Below, piece after piece: positions 43,821 to 54,197 of a stretch of DNA of 64,000 nt (position 1 is its first letter; the number at the start of each line of letters is the position of its first letter). The notes under the pieces were generated by a model. That model had not been told where the DNA came from and searched no databases. It saw only the letters and a list, made by a program, of their open reading frames with translations. A program made the position numbers and the translations under genes. The stretch comes from Chitinophagaceae bacterium (lineage in GTDB: Bacteria > Bacteroidota > Bacteroidia > Chitinophagales > Chitinophagaceae), in the NCBI GenBank assembly GCA_019638595.1, contig JAHBTJ010000012.1, forward strand, positions 182,834-246,833, written 5' to 3'.

Positions 43821-44549
43821 ATGGAAGAAAAAAATAAACTGAGCATTTTAATAGCCTGCTATAACGAGGAAAAAACGATTATAGCAATATTGGAAAAAAT
43901 TTTTTCTATTGAGCTGACAGGCAACACATTCAAAGAAGTTATTGCTGTTGATGACGCATCTACAGACCAGACTTATAATCTATTAACCAATTATCTTTCT
44001 AAAAACCAGGACTATCCATTACAGGTTTACCGCCAGGAAAGAAACAGTGGCAAGGGCGCCTGTATTTCGCTGGCAGCTAATAAAGCCACTGGAAATATTA
44101 TTGTAATACAGGATGCCGACCTGGAGTACAACCCCGAGAACTATAACGACCTTTTAAAGCCGATTATTGATGGGTTTGCAGACGTTGTTTACGGCTCCCG
44201 GTTTATCGGGAACGGGCCTCACAGGGTATTGTTTTTTTCTCATACGCTGGGGAATAAGCTATTAACATTTTTATCCAATCTTTTTACTCAAATTAACCTA
44301 ACTGATATGGAAACAGGATATAAAATGTTCCGTTCTGAGATACTAAAAAAAATCAGTATTTCGGAAAAAAGATTTGGATTTGAACCGGAAGTTACTGCAA
44401 AAATTGCCAATATACCCGGTATAAGGATTTATGAAGTGGGCATTTCCTATTACGGAAGAACCTATAAAGATGGAAAAAAAATCCGATGGACAGATGGAGT
44501 TCATGCTCTTTGGTGTATTGCAAAATATAATATATTCAAAAGAAAATAA
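43821..44549 (+). CDS. GT2 family glycosyltransferase, dolichyl/polyprenyl-phosphate type
   Basis: A 242-residue soluble GT-A enzyme: LSILIACYNEEKTIIAILEK, VIAVDDASTDQTYNLL, RQERNSGKGACISLAANKATG, IVIQDADLEYNPENY (metal-binding DAD near residue 98), VVYGSRFIG, and the conserved DMETGYKMFRSEIL and FGFEPEVTAKI. This set is typical of dolichol-phosphate-glucose/mannose synthase-like proteins. It lacks C-terminal TM helices. It follows the membrane protein at 42242-43771 by 49 bases and precedes another. Confidence 0.93.
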   Translation: MEEKNKLSILIACYNEEKTIIAILEKIFSIELTGNTFKEVIAVDDASTDQTYNLLTNYLSKNQDYPLQVYRQERNSGKGACISLAANKATGNIIVIQDADLEYNPENYNDLLKPIIDGFADVVYGSRFIGNGPHRVLFFSHTLGNKLLTFLSNLFTQINLTDMETGYKMFRSEILKKISISEKRFGFEPEVTAKIANIPGIRIYEVGISYYGRTYKDGKKIRWTDGVHALWCIAKYNIFKRK

Positions 44550-44575
44550 TTCACCCTGAGTAAGCGCTTGTTACA

Positions 44576-46255
44576 ATGTTAATTACAATAATTGCATGGA
44601 TATACATTACTTTCTTAAGCTATAGTTGGGGAAAGTTATTTCTAAATTTTGTTTCAAAGAGATTAAAACTTAATCAGACTAATAACTTCCACCCGAGCAT
44701 TAGTTGTTTTACAGGACTTACAGTAATAGCTACACTAGCCAGCATATTATCTTTCTTTTTACCACTTGGAATATGGCCAATTCAATTGTTATTTGCCCTA
44801 CCGGCTATTCTTAACTACAAAAATATTTTCGCTGAAGCTAATAAATTCAAAACCTCCTGGCTGATCATCAGTACAATACTTTTTGCCTGCTGTATTGCTA
44901 TTGTCCTTATAATAAGCACCTTTACCATATCACATCCCGATACACTCGGATATCATATCCAAATTATAAAATGGATTGAAGATTATAAAATTGTACCAGG
45001 CATTGCAAATCTTAATGCCAGGCTTGGGTTTCAAAGTAGCTGGTTCATTTCATGTGCACTATTCAGTTTTAACTTTACCAGTTCAGGCAGCTATGTTTAC
45101 CTGAACTCATTAATAATATTGTGGTTTCTTCTCTTTGCTATCTCCAGGATCAACCATTCAATAGTTGAAAAAAAACAGAGGGAGAGGTTCCTTTGGACCT
45201 TCTTTTTAATATTAAGTTTATCAAGTTACACGCAGGTAATGCTTACCGCTTCGTCTGCCAGCCCCGATTATATCACTGCAATATATATATGGCTTTCATT
45301 CTATATCCTTTATACATCTTCTAAATCTGATCTTCTCTCTTTAATATTAGTCATTCTATTTTCATTTTTCGCGGTTTCAATTAAGCTATCTGCGCTCCCT
45401 ATTATAATAACCGGCTTATACGCTTTTATACAACTCTTTTCAAATAAAAAAAATAAAGCATTTTTTTTATCAATCAGTATAACAGCCATTATCCTAACCT
45501 GTGTTTTTGCCAGAAATATTATTACCTCCGGTTATATACTTTATCCCACCACATTTCCAGACATTGTGAATAGCGATTGGAAAGTACCTTCAAAAAAAGC
45601 TCAGAGAGAACGCTTGTATGTTACTGCATTTGCAAAAACCGAATCAGGTGCATCGGACCAGGACATTGCTTTTACCATTAATATGAAACCAAAAGAATGG
45701 TTGCCTGTATGGTGGTATAACAGGGCGCCGGCTGACAAAGCAATTCTTATACTTGCGGCAATATCTTTTTTATCAGCGCTTATCCTTTTCAAAAAGACCA
45801 ATAAGGAACAGGCTCATATCAGGATTTGTATTATAACAACATTATCAGGAGTTACATTCTGGTTTTTAATGGCTCCCGACCCCCGGTTTGGATTTGGGTT
45901 TCTCATTGGATTAACCGGGCTCGCCGCAACAATATTGATTCCCCCCAATTTATTTACATTCATTTCCCGCAAACTCATTTATTCAATATTACTCGTATTA
46001 ATTGCGTCATTGGTATTTTACCTTTCACATCGTTATAAAAATTATTTTATCTCAAGTCAATTGGTACGTGCACAGGGCATTAAAGAAGAACCAGCATCCT
46101 CCATCAATTGTGAAGGAATTATATTTAATATGGCTGCCCCATATAAAGGGTGTGGGGGTAACTCAGTTCCATGTATCGAAGATTCATGCAAAAATTTTTC
46201 TTTACGTGGTAGTAATATATCCGATGGTTTCAAACCAAGGTCATCCACTAATTAG
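44576..46255 (+). CDS. Polytopic membrane protein, LIC_10190-like
   Basis: A 559-residue protein with about 13 TM helices. The motif HPDTLGYHIQIIKWIEDYKI and VPGIANLNARLGFQSSWF (about residues 121-158) resembles the LIC_10190-type membrane proteins found in surface polysaccharide loci. That relation is from memory and only moderately certain. The end (about 490-559) is a soluble tail with several cysteines. It lies 26 bases after the GT2 gene, so they are likely co-transcribed. Confidence 0.6.
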   Translation: MLITIIAWIYITFLSYSWGKLFLNFVSKRLKLNQTNNFHPSISCFTGLTVIATLASILSFFLPLGIWPIQLLFALPAILNYKNIFAEANKFKTSWLIISTILFACCIAIVLIISTFTISHPDTLGYHIQIIKWIEDYKIVPGIANLNARLGFQSSWFISCALFSFNFTSSGSYVYLNSLIILWFLLFAISRINHSIVEKKQRERFLWTFFLILSLSSYTQVMLTASSASPDYITAIYIWLSFYILYTSSKSDLLSLILVILFSFFAVSIKLSALPIIITGLYAFIQLFSNKKNKAFFLSISITAIILTCVFARNIITSGYILYPTTFPDIVNSDWKVPSKKAQRERLYVTAFAKTESGASDQDIAFTINMKPKEWLPVWWYNRAPADKAILILAAISFLSALILFKKTNKEQAHIRICIITTLSGVTFWFLMAPDPRFGFGFLIGLTGLAATILIPPNLFTFISRKLIYSILLVLIASLVFYLSHRYKNYFISSQLVRAQGIKEEPASSINCEGIIFNMAAPYKGCGGNSVPCIEDSCKNFSLRGSNISDGFKPRSSTN

Positions 46256-46278
46256 TTATTAATAAGCCATTGTGGATT

Positions 46279-49200
46279 TTATCGCATCAAATACATTTTA
46301 CCATATCCTTTATTAAAATACTGATCAGTAGTATCTCCTTCAGCCTTATACTTGTCGAGCGACTTACCGTTGAGATTTGTAATAACCCTGTATAAATACA
46401 CTCCGTTCGCTAATCTTTGCCCGTATTGATCGGTTCCGTCCCACTTATACTCAGTTATATTTCTTCCTATATGGATTGCTCCCAGTTCTTCTTTAGTAAT
46501 TTCTCTCACGATCTTTCCGGTTATTGTCAAAATCTGTATTCTCAGGTTTTGTGGTATTTCGTTGCCCGTAAGCGTAAACACAAAAGCGGTAGAAGTTGTA
46601 AAAGGGTTGGGATAGTTAAAGAGGTTCGATATCATAGGTTTATTGATCACCTTAAAACTCACTTTATAACCTGCCTGCCCCGACGCGTTTCCGCTTTTGT
46701 CTCTGCCGGAAACAATTAATTCATAATCTCCATCCTCTAAAAAAGCCGGGTTAAAATCAATGGTAGCGGTATTATCCGCACTTCCGGCATTAACGGCAGG
46801 CGGGGTAAACCTTAAAGTATCGTTATTAAAGGAAAAGTTCCTGAGAGTTCCATCGGGATATTTAACCTGAACTTTAATAAGAGCCGTGTCATCAATCAGC
46901 ATAAACCTGCTATCATCCTTCAGGCTGATAAGTATATGAGGTTTTGCCGAAACAATATCATTGTTCAGAATATGTACTCCGTCGAAGGTTACATCAAGCA
47001 GCGGGTCAAAGGTGTCAGGTCTTACATATAGAGCCTTATATAAAAAATTATTAAGCAAATATTCTTCCGGCTGGTCATTATCGGGATTAAAGCTGATCAT
47101 TACAGTATTTAAACCGGGATAATTTTTAGTATCTATCACATATTCCATTCTAATAGTATCTCCACTCACAAGCGGTTTTACGCGATTAGCTATAATTTCA
47201 TGCTGCACATTGTTCTTATCAATCAGAACAACTTTAAATTTTAAGCTATCAAAGCTTTCCTGGCTGATATTTTTAAAGGCCACTCCAAATTTTACCGGCT
47301 CACCAACATCCACCGTGTCTTTAGCCTCAAAATAAATAGCAGGCGCCACGGCTCCTTCAGGGAATGGCTTATAGTTTAAACGCCAGAACTTTAACTGATA
47401 CGGCGTAGCTCTTGCTGTATCAATATTCTGCATTTTAAGTTGTATATATGGATACTCAGAAGCGCTTACCGAAGATATATCTATGTCTTTTGTATCAGCA
47501 GTCAGTGAAAAGAGTACCGAACTTGAGTTATCTGCCCGTATGCCAACAATATCAACGGATGGATGATCCTTTGACGGGCTTTCCAAACTAGATCCTCCCC
47601 AATGAAACTGATACCACTCTTTTGAAGGCCCCAGCTTAGGTGAGATAATATATCCTACGGAATCCGGCGAAGGACAATCAACTGACATGGTTATAACATC
47701 ATATTCATTTTGACTTACCTGTTGCCTGGGAGTGAATATATCAGCGTCATTCTTTTTATAAACAAAACTCCAGGCCCTCGGACGATAAAATGAATCTACC
47801 TGGGAAAATCCCTGGTTGATGAATTTGTGATATAAAGAATTTCCACTGCCATATAATGTTGTATCTGCCTTCCATGCATCAATGTAGGAGTTTGTTGTTG
47901 GATTAGCATTAGTCCTTACTATCACATAATAACCGTCAGGAATTATATCCATAAAGTCCATTGCCTGTTTCCTGCTTGTACTATTAGAAAGCAGGTATTG
48001 AAAATTGTATTCTTTACGGGATCCGCAATCTGCAATTAAACTGTTATACAGCCCTGTCGAACCGGAAAAATCATTTTTCCAGGGTTTAAAAGTAACCGGG
48101 TCTATTACCTGGAAAATGAGCTCATCATAATTACATCCTGCACCTAAAATATCTTCGTTATTAATTGAATTGATATAAGAGGATTCCATGCCCGAAGCAG
48201 TTGGATATACAGCATTCCTGATAAACAATGAGTTAATAATTGTACCAAACTTCCAGAGCCTTGAATCGTCCAGTGATATACCATCTCCTTCGCTGCCAAG
48301 ATGTTGGAAATAGTGAGACTGATTAAAGCCTTCAGTACTCCCGTTTATATATACGAAAGATGAAACAGACCAATAGTAGTCTTCATTATTTTGAGGTACC
48401 GGTGATACACGCCAGTAATATACAATGCTGTCGGAGAACACAATGGATGGATTAAATTCTATCAATCCACCTTTACTGTTAGTTGTTGTCGTCTTTTTTG
48501 CAGGTGAATTAAATAATGCGGTGGTGTCTATTTCCATCGTATAACTCTTTTGCACCGCAATCGGGTTAGCAGTGGAAGCATAAAATGTAATATCATTCTT
48601 ATTTACGATCGAATACCTATAAGGATATATAGGAGAAGCTTCATCTTCTATTATAAAAAAAGACTTACTGATAATATTATTCATTTCCGACACCTCCTCT
48701 CTCTCATTCCCTGCATCCAGCGTTATTATTATTTTATTTTCTCCTTTCTCGAGAGCCGGATTAATAGGTATTGATAGTACCAGCTTGTCTTTATATTTAG
48801 TGCCTGGTAGTCTTTGCACACTAATAACGCTGGTATTTCCTTGTGGAAACTGCCTCTTTATTTCAACATTTATTGAGTCGGGCGATGCCATTCCGACATT
48901 AAAAAAATCAAATTCCAGTTGAAAAGAACTATCAGCAGATGAAACAACAGGAGGCAGCTTTACATATTGATCTTCAATAATATAATCCGGCAAAGCCTGC
49001 ATATACAGTTTAACTGCAGGATCTCCATGTAATGTAATTTCCTCCGCATGTAAGCGGGCATAATAGTCGCCTGCCCAATTCTGCAACAAATACCGGAAAG
49101 ATTCTTCGAGCACTGATCCAATTGGCTTGCCATACTCTTTAATAGAAAGAGCCTTGTACACCCCTTGCAAATAAGTATTTAAATAGTTTACTATTCCAAA

Positions 49201-51318
49201 ATGCGAGCTGGCTATAAATCCTATAGATCCACGCTGATTAGCCAGTACGTACTTTTCTGATAATGTATTTATAGCAGTGAACCTATTTACATCAAAATTA
49301 AAAATATCGCCGGCCAAACATCCGTTTACAAGAAACATAGGATATTTTCCCTGGTTACTGTACACAGTGGGTTCTTCAATATTAAAGTCAATAATAGAGG
49401 ACGATGAGTGCCCAAAATAATTTAATATTCCAATGCCGGTAGCAAACATTTGTTGCAACTCTTCATTCGTTAACTGCGACGCCACCGCCGATGTTTTACT
49501 GAAGCTCTTAACATTCCCGCCAAACAATGTATCCTCAATGATATTCTTCATTTGGTTCATGTACCCGCCAATTTGTGCGCTCAGCTCAGCATCGCCTCCG
49601 CCAATGGCATGTACAATATTTTTCATCCAGCCCCTGCCCGCTACCGTTTGCGGGGCATTTACACCCACCGCCTCGTACTCTTTTACCTTGTTGAGGTATA
49701 TTTCTACTTCTGCCGGGGTAACGGCAGAAAGGCGCCCAATGGGAATATCGGATATGGTTTGGTTGTCGCGGGCTGCTAATAAATTATCAGAAGCCGGGTA
49801 GCCAAACGGCGGCACAAGATTTAGTCTGTCAAGCAGTGCATTATCTTCGTTTTGTTTTGCCTGCGGATAAGATACCCCTTTGCCAATCAGAAAAATTGCC
49901 CGTGGACGGGACTGGAATAAATCTGTGGCATATTTAATAAAATTTTTTACTGCTGCCGGATGGCGTTTAATACCAAAAGCGAATTGATCTGTCAACTGGT
50001 CAACATCATAAATTTTGGCGTTGTACCCGCCACCCGTTCCTGATGAACGATATTGCCTGTACGCCTCTACAGGATTTCCGTTTGCCCCGGTAAACAGCCA
50101 CTGGTTGCTTATGATCAGGTAATCGCCCTGGTTGCCCGTTAGTGAGTAGTTAATAAAATTCCTGGCGGAGAAGCTGGTAATCGGGTGTATGTTCAGCGAT
50201 CTTTCATTTACCAATGCAAGCTTTCTTTTTTGAGCAGAAGGCTGCAGGGCGAATTTTACAAATCCCGCCTCGCTGATGTTACCTTCGTACCTCCTGAAAT
50301 TGGTAAGATCATATAAAACAGGCAAGGTATCGGTGCCGCCATAATTAAAGTTGGATATTTTTAAGAAATTACCATTATTGCTGGCTGCTAATTCAAAAAC
50401 AAAGTTAGAGGCGCCACCGAAGTTAAACTGCCTTGCATACGTAATTTCATATTTAGCTATCACCATCCTGTCGTTGCTGTTGGCAGACGTATTGGTAATG
50501 TCTACTTTCGCTGTGCCGGAAGCAAGCAGGGATGCAGGTATTGCCACCTGTTGCTTTTGATCGTTAAAAACATCCATCACCACATCCAACACCTGAGTAT
50601 TGCTTACGCTTACCCTCAGCGTTCGGTTATTGGCAGCATTGCCGGCGCCGGCAATATAAAAAGAGGCATTGGGCCCTCCTGAATACGGGTACATATTCAG
50701 CATATTATCGGTGAGCGTTGAGCCTCCGTAAATATCATTGCTTGTATACCCTTCTCCTTTATCATACACCGAAGAATACACATACTCTCCTACAATATTC
50801 GCATATCCGGAATTCAACTTGTCCCTGAAATATTTGCCTGCCGTATACATGAAATAAGGCTCCTCCGGTAAAACATTGCCTGCAACATTATTGACTGCCG
50901 TAACAAACCGTAAGTTATTTCCTGCCGGATTTACTGTTAAAAAATAAGAAGCGGAATCTGTTTCAAGGCTCCATTTATCCGACAACTGGAAATTAATATT
51001 ATGATATAAACCTTTATCGGGTCTGCCATCATTCATTTCTCCCCAAAACTCTATATAACCCGTTGTGTCCATAGGGCCTGCAGCTACAGGAGTAAACAGG
51101 GGAACCTGAATACCGTTGCGCCACAATTGAAACTGTTCGGCGGGCGTATTTCCCAGCCCGATAGGCTGCAAGGCTTTTTGAGGTATACGGTAAACACCGT
51201 CTTTGGCTACTTTAAACCTGTAATAAGTTTTGTTGTAATCTATCCATTCATTATTATACTGAGCCTTTGCCAGCATACAGCTCATTAAGAGCATTATTAT
51301 GGATAAAATCTGTTTCAT
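46279..51318 (-). CDS. Long PorU-type C25 peptidase, type IX secretion sortase-like
   Basis: A 1679-residue exported protein (signal residues 1-19, ending LAKA). N-terminal beta domains lead to a gingipain-type C25 peptidase domain (about 400-760) with catalytic His637 in NYFGHSSSS and Cys667 in VNGCLAGD. Long beta-rich regions follow, then a FlgD-like type IX sorting domain starting at NLFNYPNPF and ending KWDGTDQYGQRLANGVYLYRV. PorU cleaves the C-terminal signals of type IX cargo at the surface and attaches them to lipid. This is the long form often annotated PorU2. Its start overlaps the stop of the porV-like gene (TGATG), so the two are coupled. Confidence 0.88.
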   Translation of the reverse strand: MKQILSIIMLLMSCMLAKAQYNNEWIDYNKTYYRFKVAKDGVYRIPQKALQPIGLGNTPAEQFQLWRNGIQVPLFTPVAAGPMDTTGYIEFWGEMNDGRPDKGLYHNINFQLSDKWSLETDSASYFLTVNPAGNNLRFVTAVNNVAGNVLPEEPYFMYTAGKYFRDKLNSGYANIVGEYVYSSVYDKGEGYTSNDIYGGSTLTDNMLNMYPYSGGPNASFYIAGAGNAANNRTLRVSVSNTQVLDVVMDVFNDQKQQVAIPASLLASGTAKVDITNTSANSNDRMVIAKYEITYARQFNFGGASNFVFELAASNNGNFLKISNFNYGGTDTLPVLYDLTNFRRYEGNISEAGFVKFALQPSAQKRKLALVNERSLNIHPITSFSARNFINYSLTGNQGDYLIISNQWLFTGANGNPVEAYRQYRSSGTGGGYNAKIYDVDQLTDQFAFGIKRHPAAVKNFIKYATDLFQSRPRAIFLIGKGVSYPQAKQNEDNALLDRLNLVPPFGYPASDNLLAARDNQTISDIPIGRLSAVTPAEVEIYLNKVKEYEAVGVNAPQTVAGRGWMKNIVHAIGGGDAELSAQIGGYMNQMKNIIEDTLFGGNVKSFSKTSAVASQLTNEELQQMFATGIGILNYFGHSSSSIIDFNIEEPTVYSNQGKYPMFLVNGCLAGDIFNFDVNRFTAINTLSEKYVLANQRGSIGFIASSHFGIVNYLNTYLQGVYKALSIKEYGKPIGSVLEESFRYLLQNWAGDYYARLHAEEITLHGDPAVKLYMQALPDYIIEDQYVKLPPVVSSADSSFQLEFDFFNVGMASPDSINVEIKRQFPQGNTSVISVQRLPGTKYKDKLVLSIPINPALEKGENKIIITLDAGNEREEVSEMNNIISKSFFIIEDEASPIYPYRYSIVNKNDITFYASTANPIAVQKSYTMEIDTTALFNSPAKKTTTTNSKGGLIEFNPSIVFSDSIVYYWRVSPVPQNNEDYYWSVSSFVYINGSTEGFNQSHYFQHLGSEGDGISLDDSRLWKFGTIINSLFIRNAVYPTASGMESSYINSINNEDILGAGCNYDELIFQVIDPVTFKPWKNDFSGSTGLYNSLIADCGSRKEYNFQYLLSNSTSRKQAMDFMDIIPDGYYVIVRTNANPTTNSYIDAWKADTTLYGSGNSLYHKFINQGFSQVDSFYRPRAWSFVYKKNDADIFTPRQQVSQNEYDVITMSVDCPSPDSVGYIISPKLGPSKEWYQFHWGGSSLESPSKDHPSVDIVGIRADNSSSVLFSLTADTKDIDISSVSASEYPYIQLKMQNIDTARATPYQLKFWRLNYKPFPEGAVAPAIYFEAKDTVDVGEPVKFGVAFKNISQESFDSLKFKVVLIDKNNVQHEIIANRVKPLVSGDTIRMEYVIDTKNYPGLNTVMISFNPDNDQPEEYLLNNFLYKALYVRPDTFDPLLDVTFDGVHILNNDIVSAKPHILISLKDDSRFMLIDDTALIKVQVKYPDGTLRNFSFNNDTLRFTPPAVNAGSADNTATIDFNPAFLEDGDYELIVSGRDKSGNASGQAGYKVSFKVINKPMISNLFNYPNPFTTSTAFVFTLTGNEIPQNLRIQILTITGKIVREITKEELGAIHIGRNITEYKWDGTDQYGQRLANGVYLYRVITNLNGKSLDKYKAEGDTTDQYFNKGYGKMYLMR

Positions 51319-52451
51319 CAGTTCTTATTTATTTTACCACTTGTGCTTTTCTCCTTTTTCACCAGGTCGAGCCGCAGAGAAAAAACATGTGTATACAAAG
51401 GGTTGGATTGATTGGCAAGGTTGGTAAAGGCATAGTCTATGCCGATGTGCTTTAACTTAAAACCGGCGCCCAGGCTGGGTTGATATATCCACACCTTTTT
51501 CTGGTTCAATGTATCGCCGTCTGCAAGCGCCTTTTGAAAATTATACACGCCGCCTCTCACAAAAAAAACATGCTTATAACCCAGCTCTACTCCTACCCGC
51601 GGATCAGCGCTGACGGGGTTGCCACTGATCACAACATTTCTTCTACCATCAAAAGTTATATCAAAATTCGCCTCGGCTACAAGATTGAACCGCTTCCCTA
51701 TTTTAAAATCGTACGCGCCGCCCAGCACCAGCCGGGGCGCGGTAAGCTCTGTTGATTTTACAGGAATTTCATTGTTGGTGAGATAGAGCACTTCTTTTTC
51801 TTCTTCCGTAAAATTGAAGCTCCATGCATTAAATGTGGTGGTTACATCCCTGGCAGAAACGCCGATCTTCCACTGTTTGGCTTGTATCTGCACTCCCGCG
51901 TCTATTCCGAAGCCCCAGGCTTTGGCAAAAGTGCCTACATTGCGGTGGATCACTTTGGCATTGCCGCCGAAGCTAATGGTTTTATTACCCTTTTGCTTCA
52001 GCATTTGCGCATACGAAAAAAGAAAGGCGTAATCGGCCGAAGAAAAAGAACGGATATTATTGTAATTAATGGATCCGTCCGGCTCAACCAGGTATAAGGT
52101 ATTGGGAATATCATCAACACCAAAACGCATCAACGATAAAGCGATGGTTCTTTTTTGATCTTTTAAGGGAACAGCTATGCTGCCGTAATCATATTTTCCT
52201 ATCCCGGAAAAGTATTCGGCATGCATGAAGTTTACAACAGGAAAGTCTTTAATATGTACCAGGCCTGCGGGATTCCAGTAGCCCGCATTGCCATCGGCAG
52301 TAGAAGCTACCTGTGCGCCCCCCATACCAAGCCCTCTTGCTCCCGCGCCTATGTTTAAAAATTCGTTGGAATATTTTCTGAACTGGGCATAGGAATTCTG
52401 AGTACCTCCACACAGGCAAACCATAACAAAGCACAAAAGAATGTTTTTCAT
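51318..52451 (-). CDS. PorV/PorQ-family outer-membrane protein, PorV2-like
   Basis: A 377-residue beta-barrel with signal peptide (residues 1-22, AQFRK). The family hallmark FLNIGAGARGLGMGGAQVA (about 31-49) and the following DGNAGYWNPAGL are clear. PorV shuttles cargo from the type IX translocon to the PorU sortase. Its gene directly precedes the PorU-like gene with a one-base overlap, so the pair probably forms a dedicated shuttle-sortase unit. It is probably the PorV2 paralogue rather than the main PorV. Confidence 0.88.
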   Translation of the reverse strand: MKNILLCFVMVCLCGGTQNSYAQFRKYSNEFLNIGAGARGLGMGGAQVASTADGNAGYWNPAGLVHIKDFPVVNFMHAEYFSGIGKYDYGSIAVPLKDQKRTIALSLMRFGVDDIPNTLYLVEPDGSINYNNIRSFSSADYAFLFSYAQMLKQKGNKTISFGGNAKVIHRNVGTFAKAWGFGIDAGVQIQAKQWKIGVSARDVTTTFNAWSFNFTEEEKEVLYLTNNEIPVKSTELTAPRLVLGGAYDFKIGKRFNLVAEANFDITFDGRRNVVISGNPVSADPRVGVELGYKHVFFVRGGVYNFQKALADGDTLNQKKVWIYQPSLGAGFKLKHIGIDYAFTNLANQSNPLYTHVFSLRLDLVKKEKSTSGKINKN

Positions 52452-52626
52452 TCTACTTATTTTCCGATAAGCAATTAAATCATTTGCTTGTAAGAGGTTC
52501 CGCTTACCCGGGTTTTACTGCAAATATAGTCCGGTAAATTTTTTACGTTTACCTTAAAATTCAAGGTTTTATAACGATTTGCCCTGTAAATTATTGCCCT
52601 GGCAAACACCCTTGGCAAACTAACAT

Positions 52627-52634
52627 TACTTTTG
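52627..52634 (+). promoter_or_regulatory. Probable -7 box of tyrS
   Basis: TACTTTTG matches TAnnTTTG and lies 17 bases upstream of the tyrS ATG, giving a very short leader. A -33 TTTG at the usual distance is not evident (TTGG lies only 12 bases upstream), so this is tentative. Confidence 0.35.
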
Positions 52635-52651
52635 CGCAAAATTACCTGAAA

Positions 52652-53932
52652 ATGACGCTTATAGAAGAACTGAAATGGCGGGGTATGTTACAGGATATAA
52701 TACCCGGAACAGAAGAACAATTGAATAAGGAGATGACAACCGGTTATATTGGCTTTGACCCTACCGCCGACAGTCTTCATATCGGGAGCCTGGTACCTAT
52801 TCTTTTGCTGGTACACCTGCAAAAAAGGGGACATAAACCTATTGCGCTTATAGGGGGCGCCACAGGCATGATCGGAGACCCAAGCGGTAAAAGTGAGGAG
52901 CGTAACCTGCTGACCCGTGAGCAGTTGGACATAAATGTAGCCGGCATACGAAAGCAACTGGAAAAACACCTGGATTTTAATGAATCTCTTCCTAATAAAG
53001 CTGAGCTGGTAAATAATTACGACTGGTTCAAAAATATAAGTTTTATTGACTTTTTGCGGGATGCCGGCAAACATATTACTGTGAATTATATGATGTCGAA
53101 AGACAGCGTAAAAAAACGTTTCCAGGGAGATATAGGAATAAGCTATACTGAATTTGCCTACCAGTTGATGCAGGGATATGATTTTTACTGGCTGTATGAA
53201 CATACAAACTGCAAGCTGCAGATGGGCGGCAGCGACCAATGGGGCAATATTACCACCGGCACAGAATTTATACGACGGAAAGCAGCCGGTGAAGCTTTTG
53301 CTTTTACCTGCCCCCTGATAACTAAAGCCGACGGCGGCAAATTTGGTAAAACTGAAAAAGGCAATGTATGGTTGGATGCCGGGCGTACTACTCCCTACCA
53401 GTTTTACCAGTTCTGGTTCAACGCCTCGGACGAGGATGCTGAAAAATGGATCAGGATATTCACTTTCCTTTCCAGGGAAACCATAGAAGATCTTTTAAAA
53501 GAACATGCCGCTAACCCGGGGGCAAGACAATTACAAAAAAACCTGGCAAAAGAGGTTACTACCTTTGTACATGGAGAAGCAGGATACAGGGACGCCCTTG
53601 AAACGACTGAAAAATTATTCTCTCAACAGCATGCTTCTGCCGGATCATTGAGCATAGACGACCTTGAAAACATGGAAGGGGTAATTAAATTCAATTATAG
53701 CAGGGAGAAAATTACCACTGGTGTTGATATTGTTTCGTTTTTAGCGGAAACCGGCATATTTCCCAGCAAGGGCGAAAGCAGGAAAACAGTGCAAAATGGC
53801 GGTGTAAGCATTAACAGAACTAAGATAAGCGACATTACCCGGCGCGTAAATACTTCAGATCTATTGCACAATCAATACATCCTCGTGCAAAAAGGAAAGA
53901 AAAACTACTACCTGGTAAAATGTACAGAATAG
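52652..53932 (+). CDS. tyrS: Tyrosyl-tRNA synthetase
   Basis: A 426-residue class I enzyme. The HIGH-type motif is HIGS (residues 43-46). [15 protein letters not shown] follows near residue 73, the tyrosine pocket has [13 protein letters not shown] near 175, and the KMSKS equivalent is KFGKTEKGN near 230. The C-terminal S4 RNA-binding domain (about 360-426) has [16 protein letters not shown]. Length is typical for TyrS. It diverges from the porV-like gene. Confidence 0.97.
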   Translation: MTLIEELKWRGMLQDIIPGTEEQLNKEMTTGYIGFDPTADSLHIGSLVPILLLVHLQKRGHKPIALIGGATGMIGDPSGKSEERNLLTREQLDINVAGIRKQLEKHLDFNESLPNKAELVNNYDWFKNISFIDFLRDAGKHITVNYMMSKDSVKKRFQGDIGISYTEFAYQLMQGYDFYWLYEHTNCKLQMGGSDQWGNITTGTEFIRRKAAGEAFAFTCPLITKADGGKFGKTEKGNVWLDAGRTTPYQFYQFWFNASDEDAEKWIRIFTFLSRETIEDLLKEHAANPGARQLQKNLAKEVTTFVHGEAGYRDALETTEKLFSQQHASAGSLSIDDLENMEGVIKFNYSREKITTGVDIVSFLAETGIFPSKGESRKTVQNGGVSINRTKISDITRRVNTSDLLHNQYILVQKGKKNYYLVKCTE

Positions 53933-54000
53933 TTGTAGGAATGAAATTTGGTTTAAAACCGCCAAGTAGCTATTTTTGCGACCGCTTTTAACGCGGGTAC

Positions 54001-54071
54001 TGGCCTATAGTATAATGGTAGTACGACAGATTTTGGTTCTGTTTGTCTTGGTTCGAATCCAGGTAGGCCAA
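54001..54071 (+). tRNA. tRNA-Gln (TTG)
   Basis: Acceptor TGGCCTA/TAGGCCA is perfect; the anticodon loop TTTTGGT gives TTG. T arm CTTGGTTCGAATCCAGG. CCA is not encoded. A terminator follows directly. Confidence 0.96.
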
Positions 54072-54075
54072 CTTT

Positions 54076-54116
54076 ACGGGACAAGAGTGAGCATTTCACC
54101 TTTGTCCCGTTTTTAT
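54076..54116 (+). terminator. Terminator after tRNA-Gln
   Basis: ACGGGACAA (54076-54084) pairs with TTGTCCCGT (54102-54110), followed by TTTTTATT on the plus strand. Confidence 0.8.
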
Positions 54117-54197
54117 TAAGCCTTCATTTACAACAAATACGGCAATCATATTTCAGCTTAGCTAAGCGATATAAAAACGGTACCGTTCGTGTTCAGA

